64,000 nt of DNA from Vulcanimicrobiota bacterium (GCA_003140215.1 PLJL01000004.1:1085762-1149761), one strand, 5' to 3'. Shown: positions 24,049 to 33,977, counted from the stretch's first letter. The notes: generated by a model not told the origin, from the letters alone. Numbers and translations are program-made.

Positions 24049-26090
24049 TGAGCCTTTCCGTCGCGGGCGAGTTACCCCCGGCTGCGCCCACGCCGGCCGA
24101 GCGAATTGCGCCCTATCTGTCGATCGCGCGGGGCGTGATCTTCAACCGGATCTACGTGACGGCCATGTTCACGATCATCGCCGCCATCGGCAGCTGCGGT
24201 GTCTTCGCGATCGTGCGCAGCCAAGAGAGCACCGCGCTGGTCGCGCAAAGTTTCGAGAACGCGAACGATGCCACCGAGATGCGCACCGCGCTGGATCGAG
24301 AAGACGTCGAGTTGCTCTCACAGATGCGCCAGCGCCAGGGCGTGGAGTCGGATCGGCTGGTCCGGGCGACGGAGATGTTCGACGCTGCAAACCTCGCGGT
24401 CCAGCGCGACGGCTGGGCCAGCAGCGAGCCGCTGCTCAAGACGCTGGGGCCGCGTCAAGCCGCGTTCGTGGACGACAGCCGGGAGATCGCGTACGCGCTC
24501 GCCACCGGCGACTACGCGCGAGCCGCGCGCATCGACGTCGAGCGCGTGGGACCCAACATCGGCGCGATGCGGCATGCGCTCAATGCAATATCCGGCCGGC
24601 TGTTTCGCGCGAGCGTCGTCGGCGCGGCCGAGGACCGCCGGTTCATGGGGGACTTGCAGCGCCTCATCGGGTTCGTCACGATGCTCGGCATGCTGCTGAT
24701 GGCCGGCTTTGCGGTGCTGCTCCGCCGCTATAAACGTTCCGCGGATGCATCGGCGGCCGCGACCTTTGCCGCGCTCGAACAAGCGGCGCTTACCGACAGC
24801 CTCACCGGCCTGGGCAACAATCGGTCGTTCTACGACGACTTCGAGCGCGAGCTCGCGCGTGCCAAGCGCCACGCTCATTCGCTGGTTCTGGCACTGGTCG
24901 ACGTCGACGACTTCAAGGCGGTCAATGATAAAGCCGGACACTCTCACGGCGATGCCGTCCTGGCGCGCCTGGGCGAGCGGTTGCGCACCCTGCGTGCGGA
25001 GGATCGCGGCTACCGCATCGGCGGCGACGAATTCGCGCTCCTCCTAGTGGAGACCGAACCCGAAGCGGCGGCCCTGGCCCTGGAACGCTTGCAGGCCGAG
25101 CTCCGCGAGTCCGGGCTGGGCGCCACCGTGAGCATCGGCTACGTCAACCTCACCGCCGACCTGCTGGACGCCGAGTCCTATGAGCTCGCCGACACCGCGC
25201 TCTATGAAGCCAAGCGGCTCGGGCGCAATCAGACCGTCTGCTTCGACGACATCAGTGGTACGGTGAGCGTGTTCTCTCCCCGCAAAGCCGACGCGGTTCG
25301 GACCATGATCGTGCAAGAACTGCTGACCACGGCGTTCCAACCGATCTGGGACATACACAGCACGCGGCCGCTGGGCTTCGAGGCCCTGGCGCGTCCGTTC
25401 CCGGAAGTCGGCTTGTCGGGTCCGCAGGAGGCGTTCGACGTCGCACAACGCATCCGGCAGCTTCCCGAGCTCGACATGCTGTGCACGCGCAAGGCGCTCG
25501 AGGGCGCGGCCGCCCTCCCGGCCGGATCGACCATCTTCATGAACTATTCGCCGGCCTCGCTGACGCACGCCGGCTTCGACCCGCAGCGCTTCGTCGCCAC
25601 CGTGCGGGCAGCGGGCCTGTTGCCCGAGCAGATCGTCATCGAGCTCACCGAGCGCCGCATCGACGATCCCGCAATCGTCGCCCAACGAGCCACCGCGCTG
25701 CGGGAGCTCGGCGTGCGCTTCGCGCTCGACGATACCGGAAGCGGTCATGCCGGGCTGGAGATCTTGAGCAAGGTGCGCTTCGATTTCGTCAAGATCGACC
25801 GCGGGCTCGTCGTCGAAGCGATGCACAACGGCGAAGCACGCGGCGTGCTGGCCGGGATCATCGCGATCGCGCGCGAGACCGGGAGCTACTTGATCGCCGA
25901 AGGGATCGAGACCGCGGAGATGCTCGATTTCATCCGCAACGCGCACATCCCCAACTCCGTCGCCGTCCGCGGGATTCAAGGCTACCTGCTGGGCAGACCC
26001 GAGATCGGTGGCACCGATATGCTCTCCCTCGAGCGGCATCACGACTTTCTCGTGGCGCGCGAGCTCGAAAAGGACAACCTCGCGGCCTAG
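24048..26090 (+). CDS. Membrane GGDEF-EAL protein (cyclic di-GMP synthase/phosphodiesterase)
   Basis: 680 residues. Two membrane helices (~35-57 and ~205-227) bracket a helical periplasmic sensor. A GGDEF domain (~250-405) has the intact motif RIGGDEFALLL and an upstream LTGLGNNRSF; a C-terminal EAL domain (~425-665) has FEALARP, NYSPASL, IELTE, KIDRGLV and IAEGIETAEM. The Asp-Asp motif reads FALDDTGSGHAGL, close to the usual DDFGTGYS, so phosphodiesterase activity is possible but should be tested. Expected to set c-di-GMP levels in response to an external signal. Stands alone. Confidence 0.93.
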   Translation: MSLSVAGELPPAAPTPAERIAPYLSIARGVIFNRIYVTAMFTIIAAIGSCGVFAIVRSQESTALVAQSFENANDATEMRTALDREDVELLSQMRQRQGVESDRLVRATEMFDAANLAVQRDGWASSEPLLKTLGPRQAAFVDDSREIAYALATGDYARAARIDVERVGPNIGAMRHALNAISGRLFRASVVGAAEDRRFMGDLQRLIGFVTMLGMLLMAGFAVLLRRYKRSADASAAATFAALEQAALTDSLTGLGNNRSFYDDFERELARAKRHAHSLVLALVDVDDFKAVNDKAGHSHGDAVLARLGERLRTLRAEDRGYRIGGDEFALLLVETEPEAAALALERLQAELRESGLGATVSIGYVNLTADLLDAESYELADTALYEAKRLGRNQTVCFDDISGTVSVFSPRKADAVRTMIVQELLTTAFQPIWDIHSTRPLGFEALARPFPEVGLSGPQEAFDVAQRIRQLPELDMLCTRKALEGAAALPAGSTIFMNYSPASLTHAGFDPQRFVATVRAAGLLPEQIVIELTERRIDDPAIVAQRATALRELGVRFALDDTGSGHAGLEILSKVRFDFVKIDRGLVVEAMHNGEARGVLAGIIAIARETGSYLIAEGIETAEMLDFIRNAHIPNSVAVRGIQGYLLGRPEIGGTDMLSLERHHDFLVARELEKDNLAA

Positions 26091-26219
26091 CCGGCTCGAA
26101 CGTCCGTTTGTCCCCGCGTGCAGGATTGAAGAGCGATGTCACGCAGGCGGAAAGCAGCTGCGCAGGAGCACACGCAATGCGTGACCCTGCTACGAGGAAG
26201 GACGACGGAGGCGCGTGAC

Positions 26220-26639
26220 GTGAGAAAGACCCGGCGACAATCCACCGGCGATGCACTGATATACTTTTGTGTCGTCGTTTTGGTCTTGAGCTCGGCCGTC
26301 AAGTTTCTGCAGCCGCCGCAGGCCGTCGACTTCATGCGATCGATGGGATACGAGCACGGGACGTATTTTCTGATCGCCTGCTTGGAGTTGTTGAGTGCGG
26401 TCCTTTTGGGGCTGCGGTCTACGCGACCGTTGGGGCTGCTACTGGTCTCATCGTATCTCGGTGGCGCGATTGCCGCGCACCTGGCGGACCATCCGAACAT
26501 TGCGGGCGGAGCGGAGGTAGCCTATCTGTTGAGCCATCCTTACGTCGGCCTGCTTTTGCCCGCTGCCGTTCTGGCCGCGGCCTGGACCGGCGTCTGGCTG
26601 CGCTATCCACGGGTCTTCTCGAGCCTGAATGCCGCCTAG
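26220..26639 (+). CDS. DoxX-like membrane protein
   Basis: About 139 residues with four transmembrane helices and DoxX-type features: LVLSSAVKFLQPPQAVDFMRSMGY at the first helix, ACLELLSAVLLGL, and GGAIAAHLADHP. GTG 26220 is preferred because GGAGG lies eight bases upstream; an ATG at 26136 would add an unlikely charged tail. Function of this family is unclear (some members support membrane redox balance). Converges with the Xre gene, one base between stop codons. Confidence 0.8.
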   Translation: MRKTRRQSTGDALIYFCVVVLVLSSAVKFLQPPQAVDFMRSMGYEHGTYFLIACLELLSAVLLGLRSTRPLGLLLVSSYLGGAIAAHLADHPNIAGGAEVAYLLSHPYVGLLLPAAVLAAAWTGVWLRYPRVFSSLNAA

Positions 26640-26640
26640 G

Positions 26641-26925
26641 TCATTCGGCCGGACGACGGGCGAGGGCGTCCTCGAGCGCGGCGATGCGTTCTTCGAGCGA
26701 CGGGCGCGGGGCGCGCGCCAGCGCGTTGCCCTCGACGAGCTCGTCGAGCGAGAGGTCGAGCGCGCGCGCGATCCCCGCGACGATGAGCACGCCCGGATCG
26801 CGGGTCTCGTCGCGCTCGATGCGTGAGATCGCGGCCTGCGCGACGCCGACCCGTTGCGCCAACTGCGCCTGGGAAAGCGTCGCCGCGACGCGCGCCGCAC
26901 GGACCCGCTGTCCGATGGTCTCCAC
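26641..26925 (-). CDS. Xre-family DNA-binding protein
   Basis: 94 residues from GTG 26925. A classical helix-turn-helix (IGQRVRAARVAATLSQAQLAQRVGV, AAISRIERDETRDP) followed by the LALD-SLDELVEG turn and a C-terminal helix. An in-frame TTG at 26958 would add 11 residues; GTG is preferred because the inverted repeat 26927-26947 then lies directly upstream as a possible operator. The gene follows the OYE gene on the same strand and may regulate it. Confidence 0.75.
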   Translation of the reverse strand: METIGQRVRAARVAATLSQAQLAQRVGVAQAAISRIERDETRDPGVLIVAGIARALDLSLDELVEGNALARAPRPSLEERIAALEDALARRPAE

Positions 26926-26926
26926 A

Positions 26927-26947
26927 CCGTTCGATACCGCCGAACGG
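26927..26947. promoter_or_regulatory. Inverted repeat CCGTTCG-N7-CGAACGG
   Basis: Perfect 7-bp arms with a 7-bp spacer, immediately upstream of the preferred start of the Xre gene. Candidate binding site for that protein. If translation starts at TTG 26958 the repeat would be coding. Confidence 0.35.
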
Positions 26948-26967
26948 TGCGCCGGCAAGCGGCCCGG

Positions 26968-28065
26968 CTACACCTTGGCCGGAACGCGCATGGTCGCGCG
27001 GTCGCCGACCGCGCGCTGGTACTGCGGCGGCCACGCGATTTCGGCCCCGAGCGCCCGCGCCGCGAAGAGCGGCCAGTACGGATCGCGCAGCAGCTCGCGG
27101 GCCAGCAGCACGAGGTCGGCGCGGCCGCCGGCGACGATCGCCTCGGCATCGGCGGGCTCGACGATCATCCCGACGGTGCCCGTGGCGATCCGGGCTTCGC
27201 GGCGGATGCGTTCGGCGAAGGGCGTCTGGTAGAGCGGTCCGACCGGGATCGCGTCGGCGGCGACCGGCACCGCGCCGCCCGAGCTGACGTCGATCAGATC
27301 GACGCCGTCGTCGCGCAGCGCGGCGGCGAGCTCGATCGTCTGCTCGACGTCCCAGCCGCCCTCGACCCAATCGGTCGCCGACAGCCGCACGAACAACGGC
27401 AACCGTTCCGGCCACACGGCGCGCACTGCGCGCACGATCTCGCGCGCGAGCCGCGTCCGGTTCTCGAACGATCCGCCCCAGCGATCCGTGCGCCGGTTGA
27501 CCAGCGGCGACAGAAACTCGTGCACGAGGTAGCCGTGCGCGCCGTGGATCTCGAGCACGCTGCCGCCGGCCTCGAGCGTGCGCCGCGCGCCGGCAGCGAA
27601 CGCCGCGACGATCCGCGCGATCCCGGCTTCGTCGAGCGCCTGCGGAACCGGGTACCGCGGATCGAACGGCTCGTTCCCCGGCCCCAGCGGAGTCCAGGCA
27701 CCTTCCGTGACGGCGCCGCCGCCCTCCCACGGGCGTTTGGTCGAGCCTTTGCGGCCCGCGTGCGCGAGCTGGGTCCCCCACTGCGCGCCCTGCCGCGCGC
27801 AGAAGCGCGCGATCCGCGCGAGCTCGGCGCCGTGCTCGTCCTTCCAAATGCCGAGGTCCTGCGGCGAGATGCGGCCTTCGGGCGTGACCGCGATCGCCTC
27901 GGTGAAGACCAGCCCGGCGCCGCCGACGGCGCGGCTGCCCAGATGGACGACGTGCCAGTCGTCGGCGAATCCGTCAGCCGAAGAGTACTCGCACATCGGC
28001 GAGACGACGACGCGGTTGCGCAGCGTCACGTCGCGCAGCCGCAGGGGGGAGAAAAGCGCGGACAT
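26968..28065 (-). CDS. Old yellow enzyme-family NADH:flavin oxidoreductase (YqjM/NamA-like)
   Basis: 365 residues, full length for a thermophilic-like OYE (YqjM class). FMN and active-site features: SPMCEYS with the YqjM-type Cys, HLGSRAVGGAGLV, QLAHAGRKGS, HGAHGYLVHEFLSPLVNRR (His pair and Tyr), and RWGGSFENR. These enzymes reduce activated C=C bonds with NAD(P)H. No operon partner except the downstream Xre gene. The active-site Tyr and His residues seem intact, so it is likely functional. Confidence 0.93.
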   Translation of the reverse strand: MSALFSPLRLRDVTLRNRVVVSPMCEYSSADGFADDWHVVHLGSRAVGGAGLVFTEAIAVTPEGRISPQDLGIWKDEHGAELARIARFCARQGAQWGTQLAHAGRKGSTKRPWEGGGAVTEGAWTPLGPGNEPFDPRYPVPQALDEAGIARIVAAFAAGARRTLEAGGSVLEIHGAHGYLVHEFLSPLVNRRTDRWGGSFENRTRLAREIVRAVRAVWPERLPLFVRLSATDWVEGGWDVEQTIELAAALRDDGVDLIDVSSGGAVPVAADAIPVGPLYQTPFAERIRREARIATGTVGMIVEPADAEAIVAGGRADLVLLARELLRDPYWPLFAARALGAEIAWPPQYQRAVGDRATMRVPAKV

Positions 28066-28178
28066 CGTCTCCTACAGACGCCCTCGCTCGGCGCGCGGTT
28101 GCGCTCGCGAGTTTGCTCGACGCTGGCCGCACGGGCGGCCTTTTGCTACTATATGGCCATTCGGGGGTAAGGTTAGGT

Positions 28179-28808
28179 ATGCGCCGTTTCTCAGCGATGA
28201 TCGCCCTTGCTTGCGTGCTCGCAGCGGCTCCCGCTGCGGCCCAAGAAGATCGCGCCTCGCTGCTGACGGCTGCGGGCCTGCCCGCGCCGGTCGCGGAGAA
28301 GATCGGCGCCGCGATGGCTAAGGTCACGTCGTACCGCGTCCGCGTCAACGTCACCGGCTCGTCCGGGATGGACAACACGCTGACCGTCCTGCCCGCGCAG
28401 AAGCGGAGCAAGGTGGTAGAGAGTTCCTGGGGCATCGTGACCGAGATGATCTTCGCCGACGGCCGAGGCTACAGGCGCGTCAACGATGGCGATTGGCATG
28501 TCCTCGACCTTCCGCCTCGAGCACCCGGCGCTCCGTCGCCCGCGAAGGCGTTCCTGGACATGACGAAGATCACGCCGCTATCCGACCGCGTCGAGAACGG
28601 TGTCACGGTCGGCGCGTATCAGATGGAGATGCGCTTCCCAGCCATCACGCCGACGGAATCCGTCGCCTTCACGTGCACCTACGACAAGACGACGTACCTG
28701 CCGCGCGCGTGCGCGAACAATACCAGCACCCAGACGTTCGAAGGCTGGAACGACCCGGCCAACGTCATCGACATCCCGGTGGTGGCGGCGGCGCCGATCT
28801 CGCACTAG
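28179..28808 (+). CDS. Secreted protein of unknown function
   Basis: 209 residues with a signal peptide (MIALACVLAAAPAAAQ) and AAGG six bases before ATG 28179, which decides the start. The mature part is beta-rich (VTSYRVRVNVTG..., GYRRVNDGDWHVLDLPP) and could be a LolA-like fold, but no family is recognised with confidence. Two Cys (near residues 179 and 191) may form a disulfide. Its stop lies within a short inverted repeat shared with the converging amidohydrolase gene. Confidence 0.75.
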   Translation: MRRFSAMIALACVLAAAPAAAQEDRASLLTAAGLPAPVAEKIGAAMAKVTSYRVRVNVTGSSGMDNTLTVLPAQKRSKVVESSWGIVTEMIFADGRGYRRVNDGDWHVLDLPPRAPGAPSPAKAFLDMTKITPLSDRVENGVTVGAYQMEMRFPAITPTESVAFTCTYDKTTYLPRACANNTSTQTFEGWNDPANVIDIPVVAAAPISH

Positions 28809-28820
28809 CCTCCCGCTAGT
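28804..28820. terminator. Short inverted repeat between converging genes
   Basis: ACTAGC-CTCCC-GCTAGT: perfect 6-bp arms, each containing the stop codon of one of the two converging genes. No T-run follows on either side, so a terminator role is weak. Confidence 0.25.
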
Positions 28821-30161
28821 TGTTCGTCCTCGGGAGATGACGATAACGCGCCGTGAGCTCGTCCTGACGCGACCGGTCGTGATACTCGCGGCCGCGCACG
28901 AAGACGTGCTCGACGTTGGTCGAGAACTCGAACGGGTCGCCGCTCCAGACCACGACGTTGGCGTCCTTGCCGGGTGCGAGCGAGCCGACCCGGTCGGCGA
29001 TCCCCAGGATCGTCGCGGGACCCAGCGTCACCGCGCGCAGCGCGTCGTCGTGCGACATCCCGTACGCGACCGCGTTGCCGGCTTCGTACTTGACGTTGCG
29101 CACGTTGAAGGTCTCCTCGTCCGCGCCGCCGCCGGCGTTGCCGACGAGCCCGACCTCGACGCCCGCCCGGCGTAACAGCGCGGCGTTCTCCTGGCGCTGG
29201 TTGAGCCGGTCGAAGGTCTCGGGGATGTTGTTCATCGCGCCGGTCAGCACCGCGACGTGCGCGGCGGCGATCCGCGGCGCGATCTTCCAGGCCTCGGCCC
29301 CGCCGGCGATGACCAACCGGATCCCCTCGGCGCGCGCGAAGCGCACCATCGCGTCGATGTCGTCGACGCGATCCGCCTCCACGATCAGCGGCTCCCGCCC
29401 TTGCACGACCGGGAGCAGCGCCGCCAGCGCGCGCCGCGACGCGATGAGCCCGCGCAGCGTGCCGGCGTCGTACTTGTCGTGCCGCGTCGCGTAGAAGCGC
29501 GCGTCGGCGAGCAGCTCGCGTAGCGCCGCCAGCGCCTCGGCGCGCGAGGCCGGCGGTGCGGAGAGCTCGCCGCCGTTGGCCGTATTGGCATCGCCGGCAG
29601 TGTTCTCGTCGACATCGCTGTTGAAGCGCGGGCCGGTGACGATCGTCGCGACCATGCCGACCGGCGCTTTGCGCACCATCTCGGCGGCCGTGCCGTCGGC
29701 CAGATCCATCGCCGCGGCTTGCCCCGAAACGAGCCCGCCGGTGGGGAAGATCCCGACCGTCGTCACGCCGTCTTCGCGCGCCGCCGCGATGTATGCGGAC
29801 TCGGAGAAGAAGCCTTCCCAGGGTTGGAAGTCGGCGTTGACCAAGCCGCGGCCGCGCGTGTTTCGCGTCGACGCTTCGCCGCCGACCTCGACCAGGCCGA
29901 GCTGCGTCGCGGCGTTGATAAGCCCGGCGTGACGATTTTGCCGCGCGCGTCGATGCGCCGCGCGCCGCCGGGGATCGCGGTCGACGCGCCGCCGACGGCC
30001 GTGATGCGGCCGTTGCTCAGCACCACGGTGCCGTTCGCGATCTTCGGCCCGCTGACCGGGTAGACGGTCCCGCCGGTGAGCGCGACGATCTCGGCCGACG
30101 CGACCGCGCTCGTGCCGAGCAGCGCAGCGAGCACGGCGCAACAGGTCACCCGGGCGTTCAC
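28816..30161 (-). pseudogene. Secreted amidohydrolase, frameshifted near residue 80
   Basis: An amidohydrolase-family (imidazolonepropionase-like) exported enzyme. N-terminal frame from GTG 30161: signal peptide, then IVALTGGTVYPVSGPKIANGTVVL to GKIVTPGL. It then breaks into another frame, continuing INAATQLGLVEVGGEAS to the end (LGIADRVGSLAPGKDANVVVW). A single missing base near 29920 would restore one ~448-codon gene; either a sequencing error or a real lesion. GTG overlaps the stop of the related upstream amidohydrolase (GTGA), so the two form an operon. Confidence 0.75.
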
Positions 30162-31600
30162 TTGCGCACCGCCGAGCGCACGTAGCCCAGCTCGAAGTCG
30201 GTTCGCCAGTTCGCCTGGGGATCGTCGCGGTCGTAGAGCAACGCGCCGTCGACGAAGACCTTCTCCGCGTGGGTGTAGACGCTGAACGGGTTGCCGTCCC
30301 ACAACACGACGTCGGCGTTCTTGCCCGCTTCGAGCGAGCCGATACGGTCGTCGAGCCCCAGCAGGTACGCCGGGTTGATCGTCATCCACTTCACGGCGAC
30401 GTCCTCGGTGACGGGCAACCCGGCGCGTCTCGCTGCGTACATCGCCTTGGCGACCTCTTGGTTGAGGCGCTGAATCCCCGAGGGGTCGTCGCTGTGGATC
30501 GTGGCGCGCCCTCCGGCGGCATCGAACAGCCCGATGTTGGCACGCACCGAGTCGAGTGCTTCCATTTTGAAGCCGCCCCAGTCGGCCCACATCGTGGTGC
30601 CGATCCCTTCCTTGGCGAGCAGGTCGGCGATCTTGTAGCCTTCGATAGCGTGGTGGAAGGCGCGCACCTTGTAGCCGAACTCGTGCGACATGTCGATCAC
30701 CTGCGCCATCTCGTCGGCGCGGTAGCAGTGCATGTGCACGTAGACGTTGCCGCGCAGCGCTTCGGCCATCGTCTCCAGGGCCAGATCGCGCTGCGGCGGA
30801 TCGCCCTTGCGGCTCGCGTTCCAGGCATCCCAGCGGCGCTTGTAGGCTTCCGCCGCGATCCAGGCCGCGCGATAGCCGGCCATGTTGCCCATGCGCGTCG
30901 ACGGACCGCGCTGCGCGTAGACGCGTTTGGGATTCTCGCCGCACGCCATCTTGAGCCCGTAGCGCGCGCCGGGAAACTTCATCGCTTGCACCGTACGCGC
31001 CGGCACGACTTTGAGGATCGCGCTGCGCCCGCCGATCAGGTTCGCCGAGCCCGGAAGAACCTGCAGCGTGGTGACGCCGCCGGCGAGCGCGCGTGGAAAC
31101 TGCGGGTCCTGCGGCCACACCGAATGCTCGGCCCACACGTTGGCGGTGTTGGGGTTGGTTGCTTCGTTGCCATCGCTATGCGCCTGCGTACCGGGCGCCG
31201 GATAGTCGCCCAGATGCGAGTGGATGTCGATGATCCCGGGCGTGACGTACTTGCCGTGCGCGTCGATCGTCAGCACCAGATCGGCCGGCGTCCCGATGTT
31301 GGCTCCGACCGCGGCGATGCGCCCGTTGCGCAGCAGGATCGAGCCGTTGCGGATTACCGGCCCGGCGGCGGTCAGGATCGTCGCGTTGCGGATCAGCGTC
31401 GCGCGCGACGGGAACGGTACGTACGTCGACGGGTACGGGTCGGCGTTGGGCACCGACAGCGCTCCCGGGCCCGGGGTCGGCGCGGCGGCCGTGGGAGCCG
31501 GCGCCGGCGACGCGGCGCTCTGCTGCGCCGGGCTCGACAGGGGAAGCGCGATGAAAGCCGCCGTGACAACGGCGGCCAGCCCGCGGGCGTGACGATACAT
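30158..31600 (-). CDS. Secreted metal-dependent amidohydrolase
   Basis: 480 residues; signal peptide then a Pro/Ala linker, then an amidohydrolase TIM-barrel. Metal ligands: DIHSHLGDY, a His pair in HMHCYRADEM and FHHAIEGYK, and the catalytic Asp in SDDPSG. The closing LDDRIGSLEAGKNADVVLW is typical of the family. It is exported and may hydrolyse a cyclic amide or dipeptide-type substrate; the exact substrate is unknown. Ends overlapping the second amidohydrolase, suggesting two related enzymes acting together. Confidence 0.9.
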   Translation of the reverse strand: MYRHARGLAAVVTAAFIALPLSSPAQQSAASPAPAPTAAAPTPGPGALSVPNADPYPSTYVPFPSRATLIRNATILTAAGPVIRNGSILLRNGRIAAVGANIGTPADLVLTIDAHGKYVTPGIIDIHSHLGDYPAPGTQAHSDGNEATNPNTANVWAEHSVWPQDPQFPRALAGGVTTLQVLPGSANLIGGRSAILKVVPARTVQAMKFPGARYGLKMACGENPKRVYAQRGPSTRMGNMAGYRAAWIAAEAYKRRWDAWNASRKGDPPQRDLALETMAEALRGNVYVHMHCYRADEMAQVIDMSHEFGYKVRAFHHAIEGYKIADLLAKEGIGTTMWADWGGFKMEALDSVRANIGLFDAAGGRATIHSDDPSGIQRLNQEVAKAMYAARRAGLPVTEDVAVKWMTINPAYLLGLDDRIGSLEAGKNADVVLWDGNPFSVYTHAEKVFVDGALLYDRDDPQANWRTDFELGYVRSAVRK

Positions 31601-31650
31601 GCGAATTCCCTAGGAGAATGGGCGCGATGCTTCCTGCTCGCGGCGCGCGG

Positions 31651-32736
31651 TTACGATGGTGTTGCGGTCAGGTCGGTGCAGGCGCGTAGCCGGTCGGCCG
31701 CGGCTTCGGCCGCCGCGCGCCCGGCCTCGGGGACGGCGTTGGGAACCCCGGCGTAGATCACCGCGGGCCGCCACGCGGTCGCGACGACGTCGCGGCCGCG
31801 CACCGTCACGAGCAGCGCGCCAGTCTGCCGCGTGACCGGTGCGTTGGCGTAGAACGCGAAGTTGCCCAACCCGTAGTGGACGAACGCCCGGCCGAAGTAC
31901 CCGCGCCCGAGCAACAGGTGCGCGTGCGACCCGACGATCACGTCGGCACCTGCCGCGACGAGCGCGCGCATGAGTGCGCGCTGATCGGTCGTCGGACAGT
32001 CGACGAGCTCGCGACCCCAATGCAGGTACACGACGACGATGTCGGCCCGCGGTCGAGCGGCGCGCACCGCGGCGAGCAGCCGGCTCAGGGCGCCGTGTTT
32101 GGCCGAGGCCAAACCGGATTTCGTGTCGGTCGCCGTCCAGCTGTCCTCGAGCTCACCGTCCAACACTTGCGTCGCGCCGAAGATCGCGATGCGCTCGTGC
32201 TTGCGCTCGACGAGGTACGGGCGATACGCCGCGTACGCGTTTCGTCCCGCACCGACGACCACGACGCTCTCGGCTGCGGCGGCTTGCAGCGACTCTTCGA
32301 GCGCCGTTGCGCCGTAGTCCATCCCGTGGTTGTTGGCCATCGTGACGAGGTCGACGTGCGCCGCGCGCAGCGCCCGAAACGCCGAGGGCGGCGCACGGAA
32401 CGTGTACTGCTTCACCTGCGGCCGGCCGGACGTGCCCACGGCCGTTTCGAGGTTGACCATCACGAGGTCGGCGCCGGCGAAGAGCGGCGCGAGCGAGTCG
32501 AGTGCGGTTTCGGGGTCGGCGGCGAGCCGCGTCCCGAGATGGCCCTCGAAGTGGACGTCGCCGCCGAAGGCCAGCACGACGGGGCCCCGGCGGACCAGGC
32601 GATGCCGCACCCGCGGGCGCGGGTCGTTGTGGGCCAGCACGCGCGCCGGCGGCGCCGCATGCCGAGCCAACGACGGGCTGATGAGCGCGCTGGCCCACGC
32701 GCCGCCGGCCAGCAGCGCGCCGGAGAGCGCCAGCAT
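31651..32736 (-). CDS. CapA-like membrane-anchored phosphoesterase
   Basis: About 361 residues from ATG 32736; in-frame TTG starts up to 32871 would add an Arg-rich tail. An N-terminal anchor (LALSGALLAGGAW) precedes a metallophosphatase-like domain of the CapA/PgsA family: FGGDVHFEGHLG, NLETAVGTSG, MANNHGMDYG, YLHWGREL and VGSHAHLLLG. In capsule systems this protein is needed to export poly-gamma-glutamate, but no pgsBC genes are near, and stand-alone homologs have unknown roles. Divergent from the following secreted protein gene. Confidence 0.85.
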   Translation of the reverse strand: MLALSGALLAGGAWASALISPSLARHAAPPARVLAHNDPRPRVRHRLVRRGPVVLAFGGDVHFEGHLGTRLAADPETALDSLAPLFAGADLVMVNLETAVGTSGRPQVKQYTFRAPPSAFRALRAAHVDLVTMANNHGMDYGATALEESLQAAAAESVVVVGAGRNAYAAYRPYLVERKHERIAIFGATQVLDGELEDSWTATDTKSGLASAKHGALSRLLAAVRAARPRADIVVVYLHWGRELVDCPTTDQRALMRALVAAGADVIVGSHAHLLLGRGYFGRAFVHYGLGNFAFYANAPVTRQTGALLVTVRGRDVVATAWRPAVIYAGVPNAVPEAGRAAAEAAADRLRACTDLTATPS

Positions 32737-32872
32737 GAAACCGGCGGCCAACCTAGACCAGCGCAACGCCGCAGATCCCCGAGTTCCGCACGCCCAGAGC
32801 GGTGCGACGCGTGCCGCTCGGGTGCCTGTCGCCGGGAACGCTGCGGCGGCGCCGGAACGTTTCCGAGCCAAG

Positions 32873-33454
32873 ATGCTGGCCCGCTTCGCGCTTTCGCTTT
32901 CGCTTTTGCTCGGCGTCGCCGTGTGCGCCCCGGCCGGGGCGGTCGAGGAAGCGACCGGGCCGATCTACGTCGTCATCCCGTTCGGCGAGCCCGGCGATAC
33001 CGATCCCATCCTCAAGCGTGCGACGACGCAATTCAACCTCGACCTGGCCGATCGCCGCATCCGCACGGTGGTCGCGCCGCCGATCGATGCGATCGAGGCC
33101 GTCGGGACGGCGCGCCAATTTTGCGGCGGCTACAACGCCGACGGGCTGCTGATCCCCCAGCTCCGGTTCGAACAGTCCAAGGAGCGCAACCTCACCGGGT
33201 TCATCCCGGTGGTCGGCGGCGTCGTCTCGTCGTCGGGGGTTTTCGACCGCTCGCCGATCCGCGCGCAGCTCAAGCTCTATCTCATCGACTGCACGGGGAT
33301 CGTGCGTTGGAAGACCTACACCACGGCCAACAAGATCCACAAGGGCCAAAACGTCGCCGCCGGGCTCACCGAGATCGCCAACGAAGCCTTGGCCGAGGCG
33401 GTCGACCAGTTCACGAGCCGGCCCGGGGCCGTGGTCCCAGACAGCGCGCATTAG
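32873..33454 (+). CDS. Secreted protein of unknown function
   Basis: 193 residues. Signal peptide of about 24 residues (LALSLSLLLGVAVCAPAGA), mature part with four beta/alpha-like repeats, for example YVVIPFGEPGDTDPILKRA and FCGGYNADGLLIPQ. Two Cys residues could form a disulfide. I do not recognise a family. The start at ATG 32873 is set by the signal peptide; longer versions overlap the divergent CapA gene. Confidence 0.72.
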   Translation: MLARFALSLSLLLGVAVCAPAGAVEEATGPIYVVIPFGEPGDTDPILKRATTQFNLDLADRRIRTVVAPPIDAIEAVGTARQFCGGYNADGLLIPQLRFEQSKERNLTGFIPVVGGVVSSSGVFDRSPIRAQLKLYLIDCTGIVRWKTYTTANKIHKGQNVAAGLTEIANEALAEAVDQFTSRPGAVVPDSAH

Positions 33455-33468
33455 CCGCTAGCCGCTCG

Positions 33469-33939
33469 TTAGATGCGGCAGCTGCGCAGGCCCTGCTTCT
33501 CGAGGTAGCGCTGGTGGTAGTCCTCCGCGCGGAAGAAGGCTTGCTCGGGGAGAAGCTGGGTTGCGATCGGGCGGGCGAACCGAGCCTGAGCGCGGACCTT
33601 GCTCGCTTCCGCGGTGGCGCGTTGGGCTTCGTCGTGATAGAACACGGCGGAGCGGTACTGCGTGCCGACGTCGGGTCCCTGACGGTTGAGCTGAGTGGGG
33701 TCATGGAGCGCCCAGAACGCATCGACGAGCGTAGCGTACGAGACCTGATCCGCGTCGAAGGTCACGCGGACGGCCTCGGCGTGCCCCGTCGAGCCGGTGC
33801 AGACCTCGCGGTAGCTCGGGTTTTGCGTCGCCCCGCCGGTGTAGCCGGCCGCTGCGTCGAGCACGCCCGGGATCTCCCGAAAATCCGCCTCGACGCCCCA
33901 GAAACAGCCGGCGGCAAAGGTCGCGGTTTGCTTGTTCAC
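33469..33939 (-). CDS. msrA: Peptide-methionine (S)-S-oxide reductase
   Basis: 156 residues, normal for MsrA. The catalytic motif [12 protein letters not shown] (Cys ~12) and the substrate-binding GYTGG, TGHAEAV and Tyr/Phe pocket are intact. A C-terminal GLRSCRI supplies a possible recycling Cys. Start GTG 33939 has AGG about six bases upstream. It repairs oxidised methionine in proteins with thioredoxin as reductant. Divergent from the MASE4 signalling gene. Confidence 0.95.
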   Translation of the reverse strand: MNKQTATFAAGCFWGVEADFREIPGVLDAAAGYTGGATQNPSYREVCTGSTGHAEAVRVTFDADQVSYATLVDAFWALHDPTQLNRQGPDVGTQYRSAVFYHDEAQRATAEASKVRAQARFARPIATQLLPEQAFFRAEDYHQRYLEKQGLRSCRI

Positions 33940-33977
33940 ACCAACCTAAACCGGCGGCGGCGGCGCGCGGTGGCGCC

